The notes beneath the pieces are model-generated. The model had not been told where the DNA came from and searched no databases. It was given only the letters and a program-made list of their open reading frames with translations. The position numbers were made by a program, and so were the translations under genes. A stretch of DNA of 34,161 nt, taken from positions 1 to 34,161 of the forward strand of contig JBMNFJ010000011.1 in assembly GCA_050949255.1 (NCBI GenBank), written 5' to 3'. Origin of the DNA: UBA3941 sp002385665 (lineage in GTDB: Bacteria; Bacillota; Clostridia; Caldicoprobacterales; UBA3941). Every line of letters begins with the position of its first letter. Position 1 is the stretch's first letter. Positions 1-8,421 of the stretch are shown here, piece by piece.

Positions 1-1203
1 GAAGCTATGGAAGCCGGCTATAATACGGTGGAAACGAAATATGAATTAGAACAATTTAAGGACGACCACATAATACTAAACGGAAGTGAAGCCTTAGCCT
101 TAGGTGCTATAGCGGCGGGGTGCCGTTTCTATTGCGGATATCCCATGACCCCATCAACAGCTGTAATGACATATATGTCATCCAAGTCCGATGAGATGGG
201 AATAGTGGTAGACCAGGTGGAGGACGAAGTTGCCGCCCTTAATATGGCCCTTGGCGCTTCCTATGCCGGTGTCAGATCCATGACCGGATCCTCCGGTGGC
301 GGTTTTGCCCTTATGGTAGAGGCCCTTAGCCTGGCTGGTATGATCGAGACCCCTGTTGTAATAGTAAACGCGCAAAGGCCCGGACCGGCAACCGGCCTGC
401 CCACCCGGACGGAGCAGGCGGATTTAAGATTTGTGATTCATGCAGGTCATGGGGAGTTCCCCAGGATGGTAATGGCCTTGAGAAGCCCTGAAGATGCATT
501 CTACCAGGCGGCCAGGGCTTTTAACATAGCGGATAAATACCAAATCCCTGTCATCTTAATGCTGGATCAGCACCTGGCAGATTATAAGATGACCATAGCC
601 CCCTTTGATTTCAGCAAAATACATATCGAAAGACATATCGCCCATGAAGAGGATATAGGTCCGGAGGAATATAAGAGGTATAAGATAACGGAAGACGGAA
701 TATCCCCACGGCTTATCCCTGGTAAGGTCAAGGGACAGACAGTCCTGGTATCCAGTGATGAGCATGATGAAAAAGGGCATATAACGGAGAGCGCAAAGAT
801 GAGGACCGATATGGTAAACAAGCGCATGAGAAAACTCCAAGGGCTAAAACAGGAGATACAGGAGCCCTGGTTGGTAGGGGAGGAAAACCCCGAGAACTTG
901 ATAGTTTGCTGGGGTTCTACCTATGGTGCCGTAAAGGAGGCTGTAGAGAGGCTGGTACAGGAGGGAGTATCTGTAGGAGCTCTTGTGTTTGGCGATATAT
1001 GGCCCTTCCCCACAGGACGGTTGGAGACACTGGCCCAGGGTGCGAAAAGGATTATAGATATCGAACAAAACGCCACTGCACAATTGGAGGGTATAATCAG
1101 GGAAGAGGCTTTAATTAAGTGCAGCCATAGGATACTAAAATATGACGGTCGTCCCTTTAACTGTGATGAACTCTATACTACCTTAAGGGAGGAGATTTTA
1201 TGA
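1..1203 (+). CDS. korA: 2-oxoacid:ferredoxin oxidoreductase, alpha subunit (partial, 5' end outside window)
   Basis: Alpha subunit of a TPP- and iron-sulfur-dependent enzyme that oxidatively decarboxylates a 2-oxoacid (2-oxoglutarate-type by resemblance) to acyl-CoA and reduces ferredoxin in the cytoplasm. The visible part carries the pyrimidine-binding domain, with GYPMTPST near residue 44, QVEDEVAALNMALGAS, and TGSSGGGFALM followed by RPGPATGLPT, and a C-terminal domain with VCWGSTYGAVKEA. The frame is open to base 1 (Glu-Ala before the first ATG at 7). Clostridial homologues are commonly near 570-590 aa because a gamma domain is fused in front of alpha, so I infer that the gene continues upstream and that the ATG at 7 is internal. 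The stop overlaps the beta-subunit start (ATGA). Exact substrate (2-oxoglutarate, pyruvate or branched keto acid) is not decided by what is visible. Confidence 0.88.
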   Translation, partial: EAMEAGYNTVETKYELEQFKDDHIILNGSEALALGAIAAGCRFYCGYPMTPSTAVMTYMSSKSDEMGIVVDQVEDEVAALNMALGASYAGVRSMTGSSGGGFALMVEALSLAGMIETPVVIVNAQRPGPATGLPTRTEQADLRFVIHAGHGEFPRMVMALRSPEDAFYQAARAFNIADKYQIPVILMLDQHLADYKMTIAPFDFSKIHIERHIAHEEDIGPEEYKRYKITEDGISPRLIPGKVKGQTVLVSSDEHDEKGHITESAKMRTDMVNKRMRKLQGLKQEIQEPWLVGEENPENLIVCWGSTYGAVKEAVERLVQEGVSVGALVFGDIWPFPTGRLETLAQGAKRIIDIEQNATAQLEGIIREEALIKCSHRILKYDGRPFNCDELYTTLREEIL

Positions 1204-2051
1204 ACAGATGCGAATATAAGCTTTATAAACCGACATGGTGTCCGGGCTGTGGCAACTATTCCATTCATACCGCACTAAAACAAGCCTTGGAAGAGCTTGG
1301 ATTAGCTCCTCATGAGGTAGTTTTGTCCTCCGGAATAGGTCAGGCAGCCAAGATGCCCCAGTATATAGACGTAAACGGTTTCAACGGGTTACACGGCAGG
1401 GCCCTGCCCCCTGCAATAGGGATTAGATTTGCCAATAAAAATCTAAAGGTTATAGTGGAGTCTGGAGATGGGGACACATATGGTGAAGGTGGCAACCATT
1501 TCATTCATACCATAAGGCGTAATGTAGATATTGCACATTTTGTCCACAACAACCAGGTATATGGACTTACCAAAGGTCAGGCTTCGCCTACAACAGCCAT
1601 GGGACAGCGAACCACCATGCAATTTGACGGGGTTAAGTTGGAACCTGTAAACCCAATGGCTTTGGCCCTTACCGCTGGTGCCGGGTTTGTAGCCAGGGGC
1701 TTTTCCGGGGATATACCCCATCTGGTATATCTTATGAAGGAAGCGATTACCTACAAGGGATATGCCCTTTTGGATATATTGCAACCCTGTGTTGTTTGGA
1801 ATAGGGTAAACACATTCCGCTGGTACAGGGAAAGGGTTTATAAGCTACCTGAAGAGTACGACTATACGGATAAAAAGATAGCATATGAAAAAGCATTTGA
1901 ATTTGGCGATAGGATTCCCATCGGGATACTGTACAGGGTAGAGAAGGAAATATACGAGGATAAATTTGACTTTATAAAAGATGGCGAACCCTTGGTAGAC
2001 AGGTATCTGGATCCAATGGATGCCCAGAAGCTCATGGATGAATTTATATAA
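1200..2051 (+). CDS. korB: 2-oxoacid:ferredoxin oxidoreductase, beta subunit
   Basis: TPP-binding partner of the preceding alpha subunit; 283 aa, normal for KorB. It shows the CPGCG cluster motif at residues 14-18, the TPP/Mg motif GDGD at 89-92, and NNQVYGLTKGQ from 117. The ATG at 1200 overlaps the alpha stop as ATGA and is preceded by GGGAGGAG, so the two are translationally coupled. There is no separate ferredoxin (delta) gene downstream; the unit ends at the terminator at 2108. The enzyme probably oxidises keto acids from sugar or amino-acid breakdown, but the substrate is inferred only from family resemblance. Confidence 0.9.
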   Translation: MNRCEYKLYKPTWCPGCGNYSIHTALKQALEELGLAPHEVVLSSGIGQAAKMPQYIDVNGFNGLHGRALPPAIGIRFANKNLKVIVESGDGDTYGEGGNHFIHTIRRNVDIAHFVHNNQVYGLTKGQASPTTAMGQRTTMQFDGVKLEPVNPMALALTAGAGFVARGFSGDIPHLVYLMKEAITYKGYALLDILQPCVVWNRVNTFRWYRERVYKLPEEYDYTDKKIAYEKAFEFGDRIPIGILYRVEKEIYEDKFDFIKDGEPLVDRYLDPMDAQKLMDEFI

Positions 2052-2107
2052 ATCATAGGAATAGGGGTATACTTGTAGAATAAGTGTACCCCATCCTACC
2101 TGACACA

Positions 2108-2156
2108 GGCCCCCATGATTTTACCTGCTGTATGATTGGTAATGGGGGCCTTTTTA
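2108..2156 (+). terminator. Rho-independent terminator of the korAB unit
   Basis: Perfect 9-bp stem GGCCCCCAT / ATGGGGGCC (2108-2116 with 2142-2150), 25-nt loop, then TTTTTATA. It lies 57 nt after the korB stop and fits an intrinsic terminator on the plus strand. Confidence 0.85.
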
Positions 2157-2449
2157 TATAGAAACTTAAATTTTATGTCTAGTCTTTATAATAAAAATTT
2201 ACTTATTAATCAGAATATTATGAAGGAAAAAGAGAGTTTATATAGAATATAGTACAGCATATAGTAATTTCCTGATGAATTCTATGGTATAAAAGACGTT
2301 AATATCTTGTACAATGGGTTACCTGGTTTGGGGGATGAACAAAAACACGGTATATGGACAGGTGGAAATGAGCCAGTACCCCGAGTATTTTATAGACGAT
2401 TGTCTTAAAATTAACAATTCGATTAGAACAAGTAGTTGGAGGTAGATCA
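2157..2449 (+). other. AT-rich intergenic region with a possible tiny ORF
   Basis: No recognised gene. A 25-codon frame starts at the ATG at 2368 (preceded by AGGTGG) and ends with TAG at 2443-2445, just before the next gene's start and inside its Shine-Dalgarno surroundings. It could be a translated leader of the 2450 gene. Its protein resembles nothing I know, and I do not claim it is a gene. Confidence 0.3.
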
Positions 2450-2668
2450 TTGGTATTGGATAATTGTTCTTTAAATGCATACCAAATAGAAGAAAAGCTA
2501 GTGGTGCTTTGCCGTGAATTTATTTATTCGCTGAAGTATGCCTATGACAATGGGTTTATTACCAAAGATGAGTATCTGGAAAATATAAGCATAAAAAAGA
2601 AATTTTTAAAAAGGATGCATAAAATCCATAGCGGCTCCTTCGGTTCCTGTCATATTATCAAAACATGA
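2450..2668 (+). CDS. Small hypothetical protein (72 aa)
   Basis: Unrecognised small soluble protein, rich in Lys, Tyr and Ile, without a membrane segment or signal peptide; the pattern suggests two or three helices ending in a basic stretch around residues 47-58 (IKKKFLKRMHK). The start is TTG at 2450, chosen because TTGGAGG lies 7 nt upstream at 2436-2442; there is no ATG near it. It stands alone between the korAB terminator and a gene-poor stretch. The good ribosome binding site is the main reason to call it a gene. Function unknown. Confidence 0.5.
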   Translation: MVLDNCSLNAYQIEEKLVVLCREFIYSLKYAYDNGFITKDEYLENISIKKKFLKRMHKIHSGSFGSCHIIKT

Positions 2669-3059
2669 TATCATATATGATTAATCCGTCTAATTCAAGG
2701 TTACACCGCATAATTTCATCCCTACTTACCAGGTACGTATTTTGACGAGAGGAATTTTTGGTTTATGCCGTAGGTTCTTTATCATCTGATTTAATACATA
2801 AAGCCTATCCACATCAATCCCCCATTGACTTATTAAGCAGACGTACATCATATTATGCTTATTTTCCATAATCAAGATAAAATATCGATTCTTTTGCTAT
2901 AAAATATATAAAATAGCTATTGCTATAACAATAATAAGGCGAGGAGCACAGGTGTGTTTAATGTATGTACAAAGTGTGGTTCATAGTTGAACACAGCCCA
3001 CGATTCTCCAAAAACAACGGCTGATAAGGTATGAAAATGGGTCTTGGAAAGGATGGAAC
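2669..3059. other. Gene-poor AT-rich stretch between convergent genes
   Basis: No confident gene. It contains the low-confidence reverse ORF at 2726-2869, a 12-bp AT-rich palindrome just after the 2450 gene, and a weak hairpin at 2975-2994 (TGTGgTTCA / TGAACACA, one bulge) without a T tract. No intrinsic terminator is evident for either flanking convergent gene. Confidence 0.5.
2726..2869 (-). CDS. Possible 47-aa ORF, perhaps a gene remnant
   Basis: Reverse-strand ATG-to-TAA frame of 47 codons. The protein begins MENKHNMMYVCLISQWG and has a basic C-terminal part (KNLRHKPKIPLVKIRTW). There is no Shine-Dalgarno sequence before the ATG, so it is either unexpressed chance coding or the decayed end of a longer gene. 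Not recognised. Confidence 0.2.
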   Translation of the reverse strand: MENKHNMMYVCLISQWGIDVDRLYVLNQMIKNLRHKPKIPLVKIRTW

Positions 3060-4502
3060 CTATTCCAGACCCCTGATGACATCACCTATGATTTTAAAAC
3101 CCTGTCTTATTTCTTCCGGTGTGCAGCGGGCAAATCCTAAACGGAAGGTATTGGCCCCCTTTCCATGGATATAAAATATATCCCCCGGCATAAATATGAC
3201 ATTTTGCCGTATGCATTCATCCAAAACTTTACGGGCATTAAGGTTATGATCAAGTTCAATAAAAATATGAAGGCCGCCTTCTCCAAGTATTTTCTTACAG
3301 GGTATATACCTTTGTGCACATTCCAGGGCATAATCGTACTTTTCCCGATAGATTCTACGGGCTTTTTTTAGATATTTTTCAAGGTTTCCCGCCGCCAGAT
3401 ATTCATATAGGATGGCCTGATCCAGGAATGAGGAATGTATGTTGCGGCTCCGTTTTATGCTCTCCAACTGGGAGATTAGATGACTATCTCCCAGGATCCA
3501 CCCAATCCTAAGGCCTGGAAACAATACCTTGGACAAGCTTCCTATGTAGATGATGCTGTTGCCCCTGCCGCATAGAGCGGCCAAGGGCGATAGGTGAGAA
3601 CCCGAATATCTCAACTCCTCGTTAAAACCGTCCTCTATGAGGGGGACTCTGTGACGGGCAAAAGTATTTAGCACCTCAACCCTTTTCTCAGGGGACATGA
3701 CTATGCCCGTGGGGTTGTGATAGGAAGGGATGAGAAAACCCATGGATACAGGGTTGTTGGATAAGGCCTCTTGTAGTTTATCCAGGTCTATACCATCATC
3801 TTCCATATCTACACCTACGATTTCAAGCCCATGGAGCTTCATTATCTTTACAGCGGTGTTATGGGTGGGATTTTCACATAGTATATGATCCCCCGGTTCA
3901 GTGAGGGCTGAAAGTACCATATCAAATCCTTCGGTGAATCCGTTGGTTACAAGAATGTCCTTGCCCTGGGTTTTGACACCCTTGTTTTCCATATAACCCA
4001 TCAAGTAATCTATAAGGGGTTTGTACCCCTGTGCATAGCCATAGTTTAACAACTTTTCTCCTTCAAGAGAAAACCTGTCTAAAAAGGCCCTTTTAAAATC
4101 ATCCAGATCAAACAGCTTATCATCGGGAGCAATGCTCTTAAAGGATATCATTCCTTTTTGCCATCTGGACTCATGCTTGACGATATCCAGTTGATTGGCC
4201 AGGTGGGCGTAGGGAGTCAGTCTGGAAGTCCAATCCATATTCCACTCATCCTGATAATCTATGGTGATATCCGATACGAAGGTTCCCCTGCCCTTGATAA
4301 TTTGCACAAAACCCTCATCTTCCAGATACTCATAGGCCAAAATAATGGTGTTGCGGCTGACGCCGATGGTATTGCAAAGCTCCCTGGTGGAAGGTAATTT
4401 TTGACCCTGGCTTAGTAATCCTTTTAAGATCATTTGCTTTATGTAATCCCTTATCTGTATGTATAAGGGCTTATCATCCGTCAGAGAAATATCCGAAAAC
4501 AT
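3060..4502 (-). CDS. MocR/PdxR-type GntR-family transcriptional regulator with aminotransferase-like domain
   Basis: 480 aa, the standard size for MocR regulators. Residues about 8-78 form a GntR winged helix (PLYIQIRDYIKQMI, LPSTRELCNTIGVSRNTIILAYEYL, GRGTFV). Residues about 115-480 form a fold-type-I aminotransferase domain with PLP contacts HNPTG (Asn263), ED291GFNEE, SLSK325 (expected Schiff-base lysine) and Arg332. Family members sense PLP or an amino-acid-PLP adduct and control neighbouring vitamin B6, GABA or amino-acid genes. No such target is adjacent; the gene is divergent from the small membrane protein/HD gene unit, so its target may be itself or genes outside the window. The start ATG has GGAGGG 8 nt upstream. 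The aminotransferase residues look intact, so residual catalysis cannot be excluded. Confidence 0.9.
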   Translation of the reverse strand: MFSDISLTDDKPLYIQIRDYIKQMILKGLLSQGQKLPSTRELCNTIGVSRNTIILAYEYLEDEGFVQIIKGRGTFVSDITIDYQDEWNMDWTSRLTPYAHLANQLDIVKHESRWQKGMISFKSIAPDDKLFDLDDFKRAFLDRFSLEGEKLLNYGYAQGYKPLIDYLMGYMENKGVKTQGKDILVTNGFTEGFDMVLSALTEPGDHILCENPTHNTAVKIMKLHGLEIVGVDMEDDGIDLDKLQEALSNNPVSMGFLIPSYHNPTGIVMSPEKRVEVLNTFARHRVPLIEDGFNEELRYSGSHLSPLAALCGRGNSIIYIGSLSKVLFPGLRIGWILGDSHLISQLESIKRSRNIHSSFLDQAILYEYLAAGNLEKYLKKARRIYREKYDYALECAQRYIPCKKILGEGGLHIFIELDHNLNARKVLDECIRQNVIFMPGDIFYIHGKGANTFRLGFARCTPEEIRQGFKIIGDVIRGLE

Positions 4503-4582
4503 TAATTAGTCCCTCCATTTACAATCAATATAATGGTCACTGGGGCAATGTGATTTAGCTAATAACCGTGATGATTCCGTAA

Positions 4583-4612
4583 TTGAAGCCAAAGTCCTTC
4601 CTATGATATAAT
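4583..4612 (+). promoter_or_regulatory. Candidate sigma-A promoter with extended -10
   Basis: TTGAAG (4583-4588), 18-nt spacer, TATAAT (4607-4612) with the TGN extension at 4604-4606. It would transcribe rightward towards the 51-aa membrane protein and HD genes. The 13-mer CCTATGATATAAT recurs exactly at 4698-4710. Confidence 0.5.
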
Positions 4613-4628
4613 AAATGCAATCAAGGAA

Positions 4629-4649
4629 ATAAAACCTTCAGGGTTTTAT
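4629..4649 (+). repeat. Hairpin in the leader after the candidate promoter
   Basis: Perfect 8-bp inverted repeat ATAAAACC / GGTTTTAT with loop TTCAG, about 10 nt after the start expected from the 4583-4612 promoter. No T tract follows, so it is not a typical terminator; it could be a 5' stabilising hairpin or an operator. The rest of the 4503-4837 intergenic stretch holds only the promoter-like sites listed. Confidence 0.4.
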
Positions 4650-4701
4650 CTGATACATTTATTGAATCGGTGAGAAGCAAGCCAATTAAGGCTCGCACCT
4701 A

Positions 4702-4710
4702 TGATATAAT
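4702..4710 (+). promoter_or_regulatory. Second candidate extended -10 element
   Basis: Perfect TGATATAAT (TGN plus TATAAT) without a clear -35 box, about 128 nt before the 4838 start and inside a second copy of the 13-mer seen at 4600-4612. Either a second promoter or a duplicated promoter remnant. Confidence 0.35.
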
Positions 4711-4837
4711 GGTATCAGATTTTGGTATTTTAGGATAGCTAAATTTTACGTATTATTTGGCATACACCAGCTAATGGAATAGGGTGTATCTTGACTAGCA
4801 GCACGGTTTGGGCTAGAAACAATATGGGGGGAGTAAA

Positions 4838-4993
4838 ATGACGGATTTTATCACCATTGTTATTGCGATATTAGCCATTGTGCTGATAATGAAGATTGCA
4901 GCTAAACTATTAAAGTTTATTCTGACTATAGTTGTTATCGGCATTGTTCTCTATGTATTAGCTAATTACGGTTTTTTAAGCGGCTTATTTTAA
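4838..4993 (+). CDS. Small two-segment membrane protein (51 aa)
   Basis: ATG at 4838 after a strong GGGGGGAG site (4826-4833); 51 aa, stop TAA at 4991. The protein is almost wholly hydrophobic: segment one at about residues 4-19 (FITIVIAILAIVLIMK), a short AAKLLK connector, segment two at about 27-43 (FILTIVVIGIVLYVLAN), then a short polar end. It is likely a hairpin-like or two-pass membrane peptide. It lies 29 nt before the HD-domain gene on the same strand, so they are probably co-transcribed. Function unknown; similar tiny proteins occur in Clostridia, but I cannot assign a family. Confidence 0.65.
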   Translation: MTDFITIVIAILAIVLIMKIAAKLLKFILTIVVIGIVLYVLANYGFLSGLF

Positions 4994-5022
4994 CCTGATT
5001 GCATAAGGAGATGTCATATTTA

Positions 5023-5619
5023 ATGGACAAGGATAGGTTACGGAAACAAATTGAATTTATTGTAGAAGTGGACAAACTGAAAAACATATACAGGCAGACG
5101 TTGCTGATGGACGGATCAAGGAATGAAAACGATGCCGAACACTCCTGGCATCTGGCTCTAATGGCTATGGTCCTTAAGGAGTATTCACCTGAAAAGGATT
5201 TGGACATAACAAAGGTCTTAAAGATGTTATTGGTTCATGATTTGGTGGAAATCTATGCAGGGGATACCTTTTGTTACGACGAAAAGGGTAACCTGGATAA
5301 GGCCAGCAGGGAACTGGCGGCGGCGGACAAGCTTTACAGTATCCTGCCACCGGATCAAGGACAGGAACTGAGGGCTCTGTGGGACGAGTTTGAAGCTAGG
5401 AAAACCCCCGAGGCCCTCTTTGCGTCTTCCCTGGACAGATTGCAACCTCTGATATGCAATTATCTTACGGAAGGGCATACATGGGTTAAGCATGGCATTA
5501 AGAGCAGCAAGGTGCTGGAACGCAACCTGCCTATACAGGAAGGGGCCCCAGACCTGTGGGATTTGGTGGAAGAAATGGTGGAGGATTCCATAGAGAGGGG
5601 AATACTGGAGAGAGATTGA
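5023..5619 (+). CDS. HD-domain metal-dependent phosphohydrolase (YfbR/HD_3-like)
   Basis: 198 aa. HD-superfamily signature residues are present: NDAEH40SWHLAL, LLVH72D73LVEIYAGD81, with Glu77 between. This arrangement resembles the HD_3/YfbR group, whose characterised members are 5'-deoxynucleotidases acting on nucleoside monophosphates with a divalent metal; the substrate here is inferred. I chose the ATG at 5023, 12 nt after AAGGAG (5005-5010). The ATG at 5011 directly abuts that site, and the TTG at 4999 lies before it. It follows the 51-aa membrane protein gene closely and precedes a URO-D-family gene by 58 nt, so a three-gene transcript is possible. Confidence 0.8.
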   Translation: MDKDRLRKQIEFIVEVDKLKNIYRQTLLMDGSRNENDAEHSWHLALMAMVLKEYSPEKDLDITKVLKMLLVHDLVEIYAGDTFCYDEKGNLDKASRELAAADKLYSILPPDQGQELRALWDEFEARKTPEALFASSLDRLQPLICNYLTEGHTWVKHGIKSSKVLERNLPIQEGAPDLWDLVEEMVEDSIERGILERD

Positions 5620-5677
5620 TTAGTGATTTCAAAGAGTGACAAGCTTATGCTTAATATATTATAAGGGGCAGGAAAAT

Positions 5678-6919
5678 ATGAAGATTGAAAGTTATGAGAT
5701 ACATATTCTGCGTGAGTTAGCCAAGGAATATGCCGAAGTAGCTGCCCTCGATATCCATCAGGAGAGTATAAAGCGGATGAGGGGCAATAACGATCTAAAA
5801 CCCGGTAGGCCCCCGGTGCTAATAGATGAGGTGCCATGGCACGAGATGGATATTGACGGCCAATTGATAAACCGATGTCAAAATGATTTTGCCAGAAATA
5901 TGGAAACCTTCTTTAGAAAGAGGCTCTTTCAATGGAAATACTTTCCCGGAGATATGGTGGTAGAGAATTTTTTTCCAATAAGCAAATCCATTCATTCCAC
6001 GGAATATATGCCCGAAGTCAAGGAAAATGTAGCCATAACAGATGCAGCCAACAACATTATTTCCCACCAATATATCGATCAATTGAAGACTGAAGCCGAT
6101 CTCGAAAAGCTGACCATTCCCCATATAATCAACGATAGGGATACCGATAAGAAAAATGTGGAAATAGCCCAGGAAATTCTGGGAGATATTCTGCCGGTTA
6201 AATTACGGGGGTATTATCTGTATTACGCTCCATGGGACCAGATCCCCAGGCTGCGGGGGGTATCAAACGTATTCTACGATATGATGGACCGCCCGGAATT
6301 CACCCATAAAATAATACAGAGGTTTACCGAAATACAGCTATCCATTATGGAGCAGTATGAGGAGCAGGGATTGTTGGATTATGATCTGGCTGATCTCCAT
6401 TGTACACCACCATACACTAGCGATTTGCCTGCAAAGGATTACGATGGGGGAAAGGTGCGGCTAAAGGATATCTGGATACGGAGTATGGCACAGATGTTTT
6501 CATCCATCTCCCCGGCTCAGCACGAAGAATTTGATTTACAGTACAGTAAACCCCTATTCGAAAAATGCGGGCTGGTTTACTATGGTTGTTGTGAACCTTT
6601 GGATAACAAAATAGATCTTCTGAGAAAGATACCCAATATGCGGAAAATAGGGGTTAGCCCCTGGTCGGACCAGGAAAAATGTGCAGAACAAATAGGCGGG
6701 GATTATGTATTTGCACGAAAACCCAACCCCGCCAGCGTAGCGGTAAAAACCGATCCGGATGAGATCCGGAAGGATATTAAAGAGACCGTTGAAATCTGCT
6801 TGAAATATGGTTGTCCATATGAGTTCGTCCTGAAGGATATCAGTACCGTCTCATACAGACCCGAAAACCTGATAGTTTGGGAACGGACCGTCAGGGAAGT
6901 CCTGGACTCCTATTATTAA
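5678..6919 (+). CDS. Uroporphyrinogen decarboxylase-family (URO-D) protein
   Basis: 413 aa with the start at ATG 5678 (AAGGGGCAGG upstream); a GTG at 5636 in the same frame has no site before it. The fold is a URO-D-type TIM barrel, recognised from GLVYYGCCEPLDNKIDLLRKIPNMRKIGVSPWSDQ in the middle and the C-terminal YEFVLKDISTVSYRPENLIVWE pattern of URO-D relatives found in Firmicute sugar loci. It is not HemE: the length exceeds the roughly 350 aa of HemE and no haem genes are nearby. Characterised relatives (MtaA/CmuA type) move methyl groups to or from corrinoids, but no corrinoid protein is seen here. It faces another URO-D gene, their stops overlapping. Function unresolved. Confidence 0.72.
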   Translation: MKIESYEIHILRELAKEYAEVAALDIHQESIKRMRGNNDLKPGRPPVLIDEVPWHEMDIDGQLINRCQNDFARNMETFFRKRLFQWKYFPGDMVVENFFPISKSIHSTEYMPEVKENVAITDAANNIISHQYIDQLKTEADLEKLTIPHIINDRDTDKKNVEIAQEILGDILPVKLRGYYLYYAPWDQIPRLRGVSNVFYDMMDRPEFTHKIIQRFTEIQLSIMEQYEEQGLLDYDLADLHCTPPYTSDLPAKDYDGGKVRLKDIWIRSMAQMFSSISPAQHEEFDLQYSKPLFEKCGLVYYGCCEPLDNKIDLLRKIPNMRKIGVSPWSDQEKCAEQIGGDYVFARKPNPASVAVKTDPDEIRKDIKETVEICLKYGCPYEFVLKDISTVSYRPENLIVWERTVREVLDSYY

Positions 6920-8037
6920 GCCATTCCAAACATTTTCTCCTTTAAGTCAAGGTAGTACAGGTAATCCTCAGGCTTCACATTTGGGGGGCAGCGATGGTCA
7001 CAGAAGGGAATATAGCCGCCCCTTTCAACGAGGGGTACCAGGGTTTCCAAATAGGCCTTTATCGCTTCGGGACCCTTGGCCAGCTCAAGCTTATCTACGC
7101 CCCCCATTATTCTAAGCTCCTTGCCGTATTCTGCCAATAATTCTCCAGGATGGGAGCAACCGTTGACCTCAAAGGGGAACAAGCAGTTTATGCCGCCTTC
7201 CATAAGGTAGGGAAGTATTGGCCTGACATCTCCGTCGCAATCCGTATACCAAAGATCGATTCCGGCTGCATCAAGTTTTTTACGGATGCGCTTATACCTT
7301 GGCATGACTACGTTCTTAAAAAAATCCACCGTGACTATGGGACCGTTTTTGAAGCAGATATCTTCCCAGCCCGATGCAAAGTCAAAGTCAATATGAGGAA
7401 GGACCTGATCCAAAAAATCCTCTACCAACAGGCAGGCTGTTTCTACCATATCCTCCACCATATCGGGATAATCAAAACAAGCATAGGCCAGCCCCTCAAA
7501 AGTGAGCATATCCCGGATCTTGCCGATCATGGAACCGCAATTGACTCCCAATGGATAATCCCGATCTGAGGGATGGGCCTTCTTAATAGCCTCTATATCA
7601 ACTTTTCTTGAGGGGTCATCCCTATTAAAGCGCTCCTCCTTGCACCTTTTCCAGTCATCTGGAGTAACAACGCTTGCTTTCATATAATGGGGGATGGTAT
7701 CATGGCCGCTTTTAGGTACCTCCGCCAATAGACCGTCCTCGTTAATCATTATGTACGTTGTCTCGGTTTCATCCACCACTTTGGTCTCAAAAGGTGGTGA
7801 CATCCAGACATTGCCCCCAACTACGGCTATCCTATCAAAGTTAAAGAAGAGATCCGCTTCCTGATTATTTGTAATACCATTTTCCACGAATATTGGCCAT
7901 TCTCTGAAGTTTTCATCCCAATATCCAAATTCCATATTAAAGCACCGGTCGATAGGCTGATAGTGCATTTGGTTATTAAAGCGTTCCCTATCGGTCATGG
8001 TACCTTTCCATTTTGGTCTACATGGTTTAATAGCCAT
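6916..8037 (-). CDS. Uroporphyrinogen decarboxylase-family (URO-D) protein, second copy
   Basis: 373 aa. URO-D-type barrel with DLWYTDCDGDVRPILPYLMEGGINCLFPFE, HPGELLAEYGKELRIMGGVDK and a C-terminal IPFCDHRCPPNV segment, all typical of the non-haem URO-D relatives that accompany carbohydrate genes. It is clearly divergent from the facing 413-aa paralogue and not a recent copy. The ATG at 8037 has AGGGGG 7 nt upstream; an internal Met at residue 14 is a weaker alternative. The stop overlaps the stop of the plus-strand URO-D gene by four bases with no terminator between. It is divergent from the ABC importer, sharing a 0.7-kb control region, which links it to carbohydrate use. The reaction is unknown. 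Confidence 0.72.
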   Translation of the reverse strand: MAIKPCRPKWKGTMTDRERFNNQMHYQPIDRCFNMEFGYWDENFREWPIFVENGITNNQEADLFFNFDRIAVVGGNVWMSPPFETKVVDETETTYIMINEDGLLAEVPKSGHDTIPHYMKASVVTPDDWKRCKEERFNRDDPSRKVDIEAIKKAHPSDRDYPLGVNCGSMIGKIRDMLTFEGLAYACFDYPDMVEDMVETACLLVEDFLDQVLPHIDFDFASGWEDICFKNGPIVTVDFFKNVVMPRYKRIRKKLDAAGIDLWYTDCDGDVRPILPYLMEGGINCLFPFEVNGCSHPGELLAEYGKELRIMGGVDKLELAKGPEAIKAYLETLVPLVERGGYIPFCDHRCPPNVKPEDYLYYLDLKEKMFGMA

Positions 8038-8318
8038 AGAAAATCCCCCTTAAATTATAAATTCAATCCTGGGTGTATTTATTAGCAGCATAACCTTTAT
8101 GCATTTGAGTATCGTTCAATAGCCGTTACCAGCATATGAATGACTAACATAATCCATCAATACCATTATATCAGATCATAAAATAATGTCATCAGCTTAA
8201 TAAAAATAGTGTATTAAGTTATCTACCGGATCTAAGGATAGACTAAATCAGGGTATTCCCGAAGCTTGGAGGTAAAATCGGATAGATATAAAAGGGTTAT
8301 TGAATACAAGGTTGTACA

Positions 8319-8349
8319 GAAAAATGTCAAATGATATTTGACATTTTTC
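8319..8349. repeat. 14-bp perfect inverted repeat
   Basis: Arms GAAAAATGTCAAAT and ATTTGACATTTTTC separated by GAT. Long, AT-rich, with A and T runs at either end, so it could be a bidirectional terminator between the divergent units or a palindromic operator. The nearest genes lie hundreds of bases away on both sides, which favours an operator or a leader structure. Confidence 0.6.
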
Positions 8350-8395
8350 GTTTTATGATATATCATAGCTCTGTTCGGGAAATACGGGATATCCA

Positions 8396-8421
8396 AAAAT
8401 ATATACATAAGTATATATTTT
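8396..8421. repeat. 11-bp perfect inverted repeat
   Basis: AAAATATATAC - ATAA - GTATATATTTT. AT-only symmetry can arise by chance in AT-rich DNA, but it stands within 50 bp of two other palindromes, so a protein-binding role is plausible. Confidence 0.4.

Noticed and set aside
4791..4819. TTGACT - 17 nt - TAGAAA resembling a promoter before the 51-aa gene
   Set aside because: Its start point would fall on the gene's ribosome binding site, leaving almost no leader; the promoter at 4583-4612 is a better candidate.
5460..5837. Reverse-strand 125-codon frame across the HD and URO-D genes
   Set aside because: Overlaps two supported genes and an intergenic gap; composition is shadow-like.
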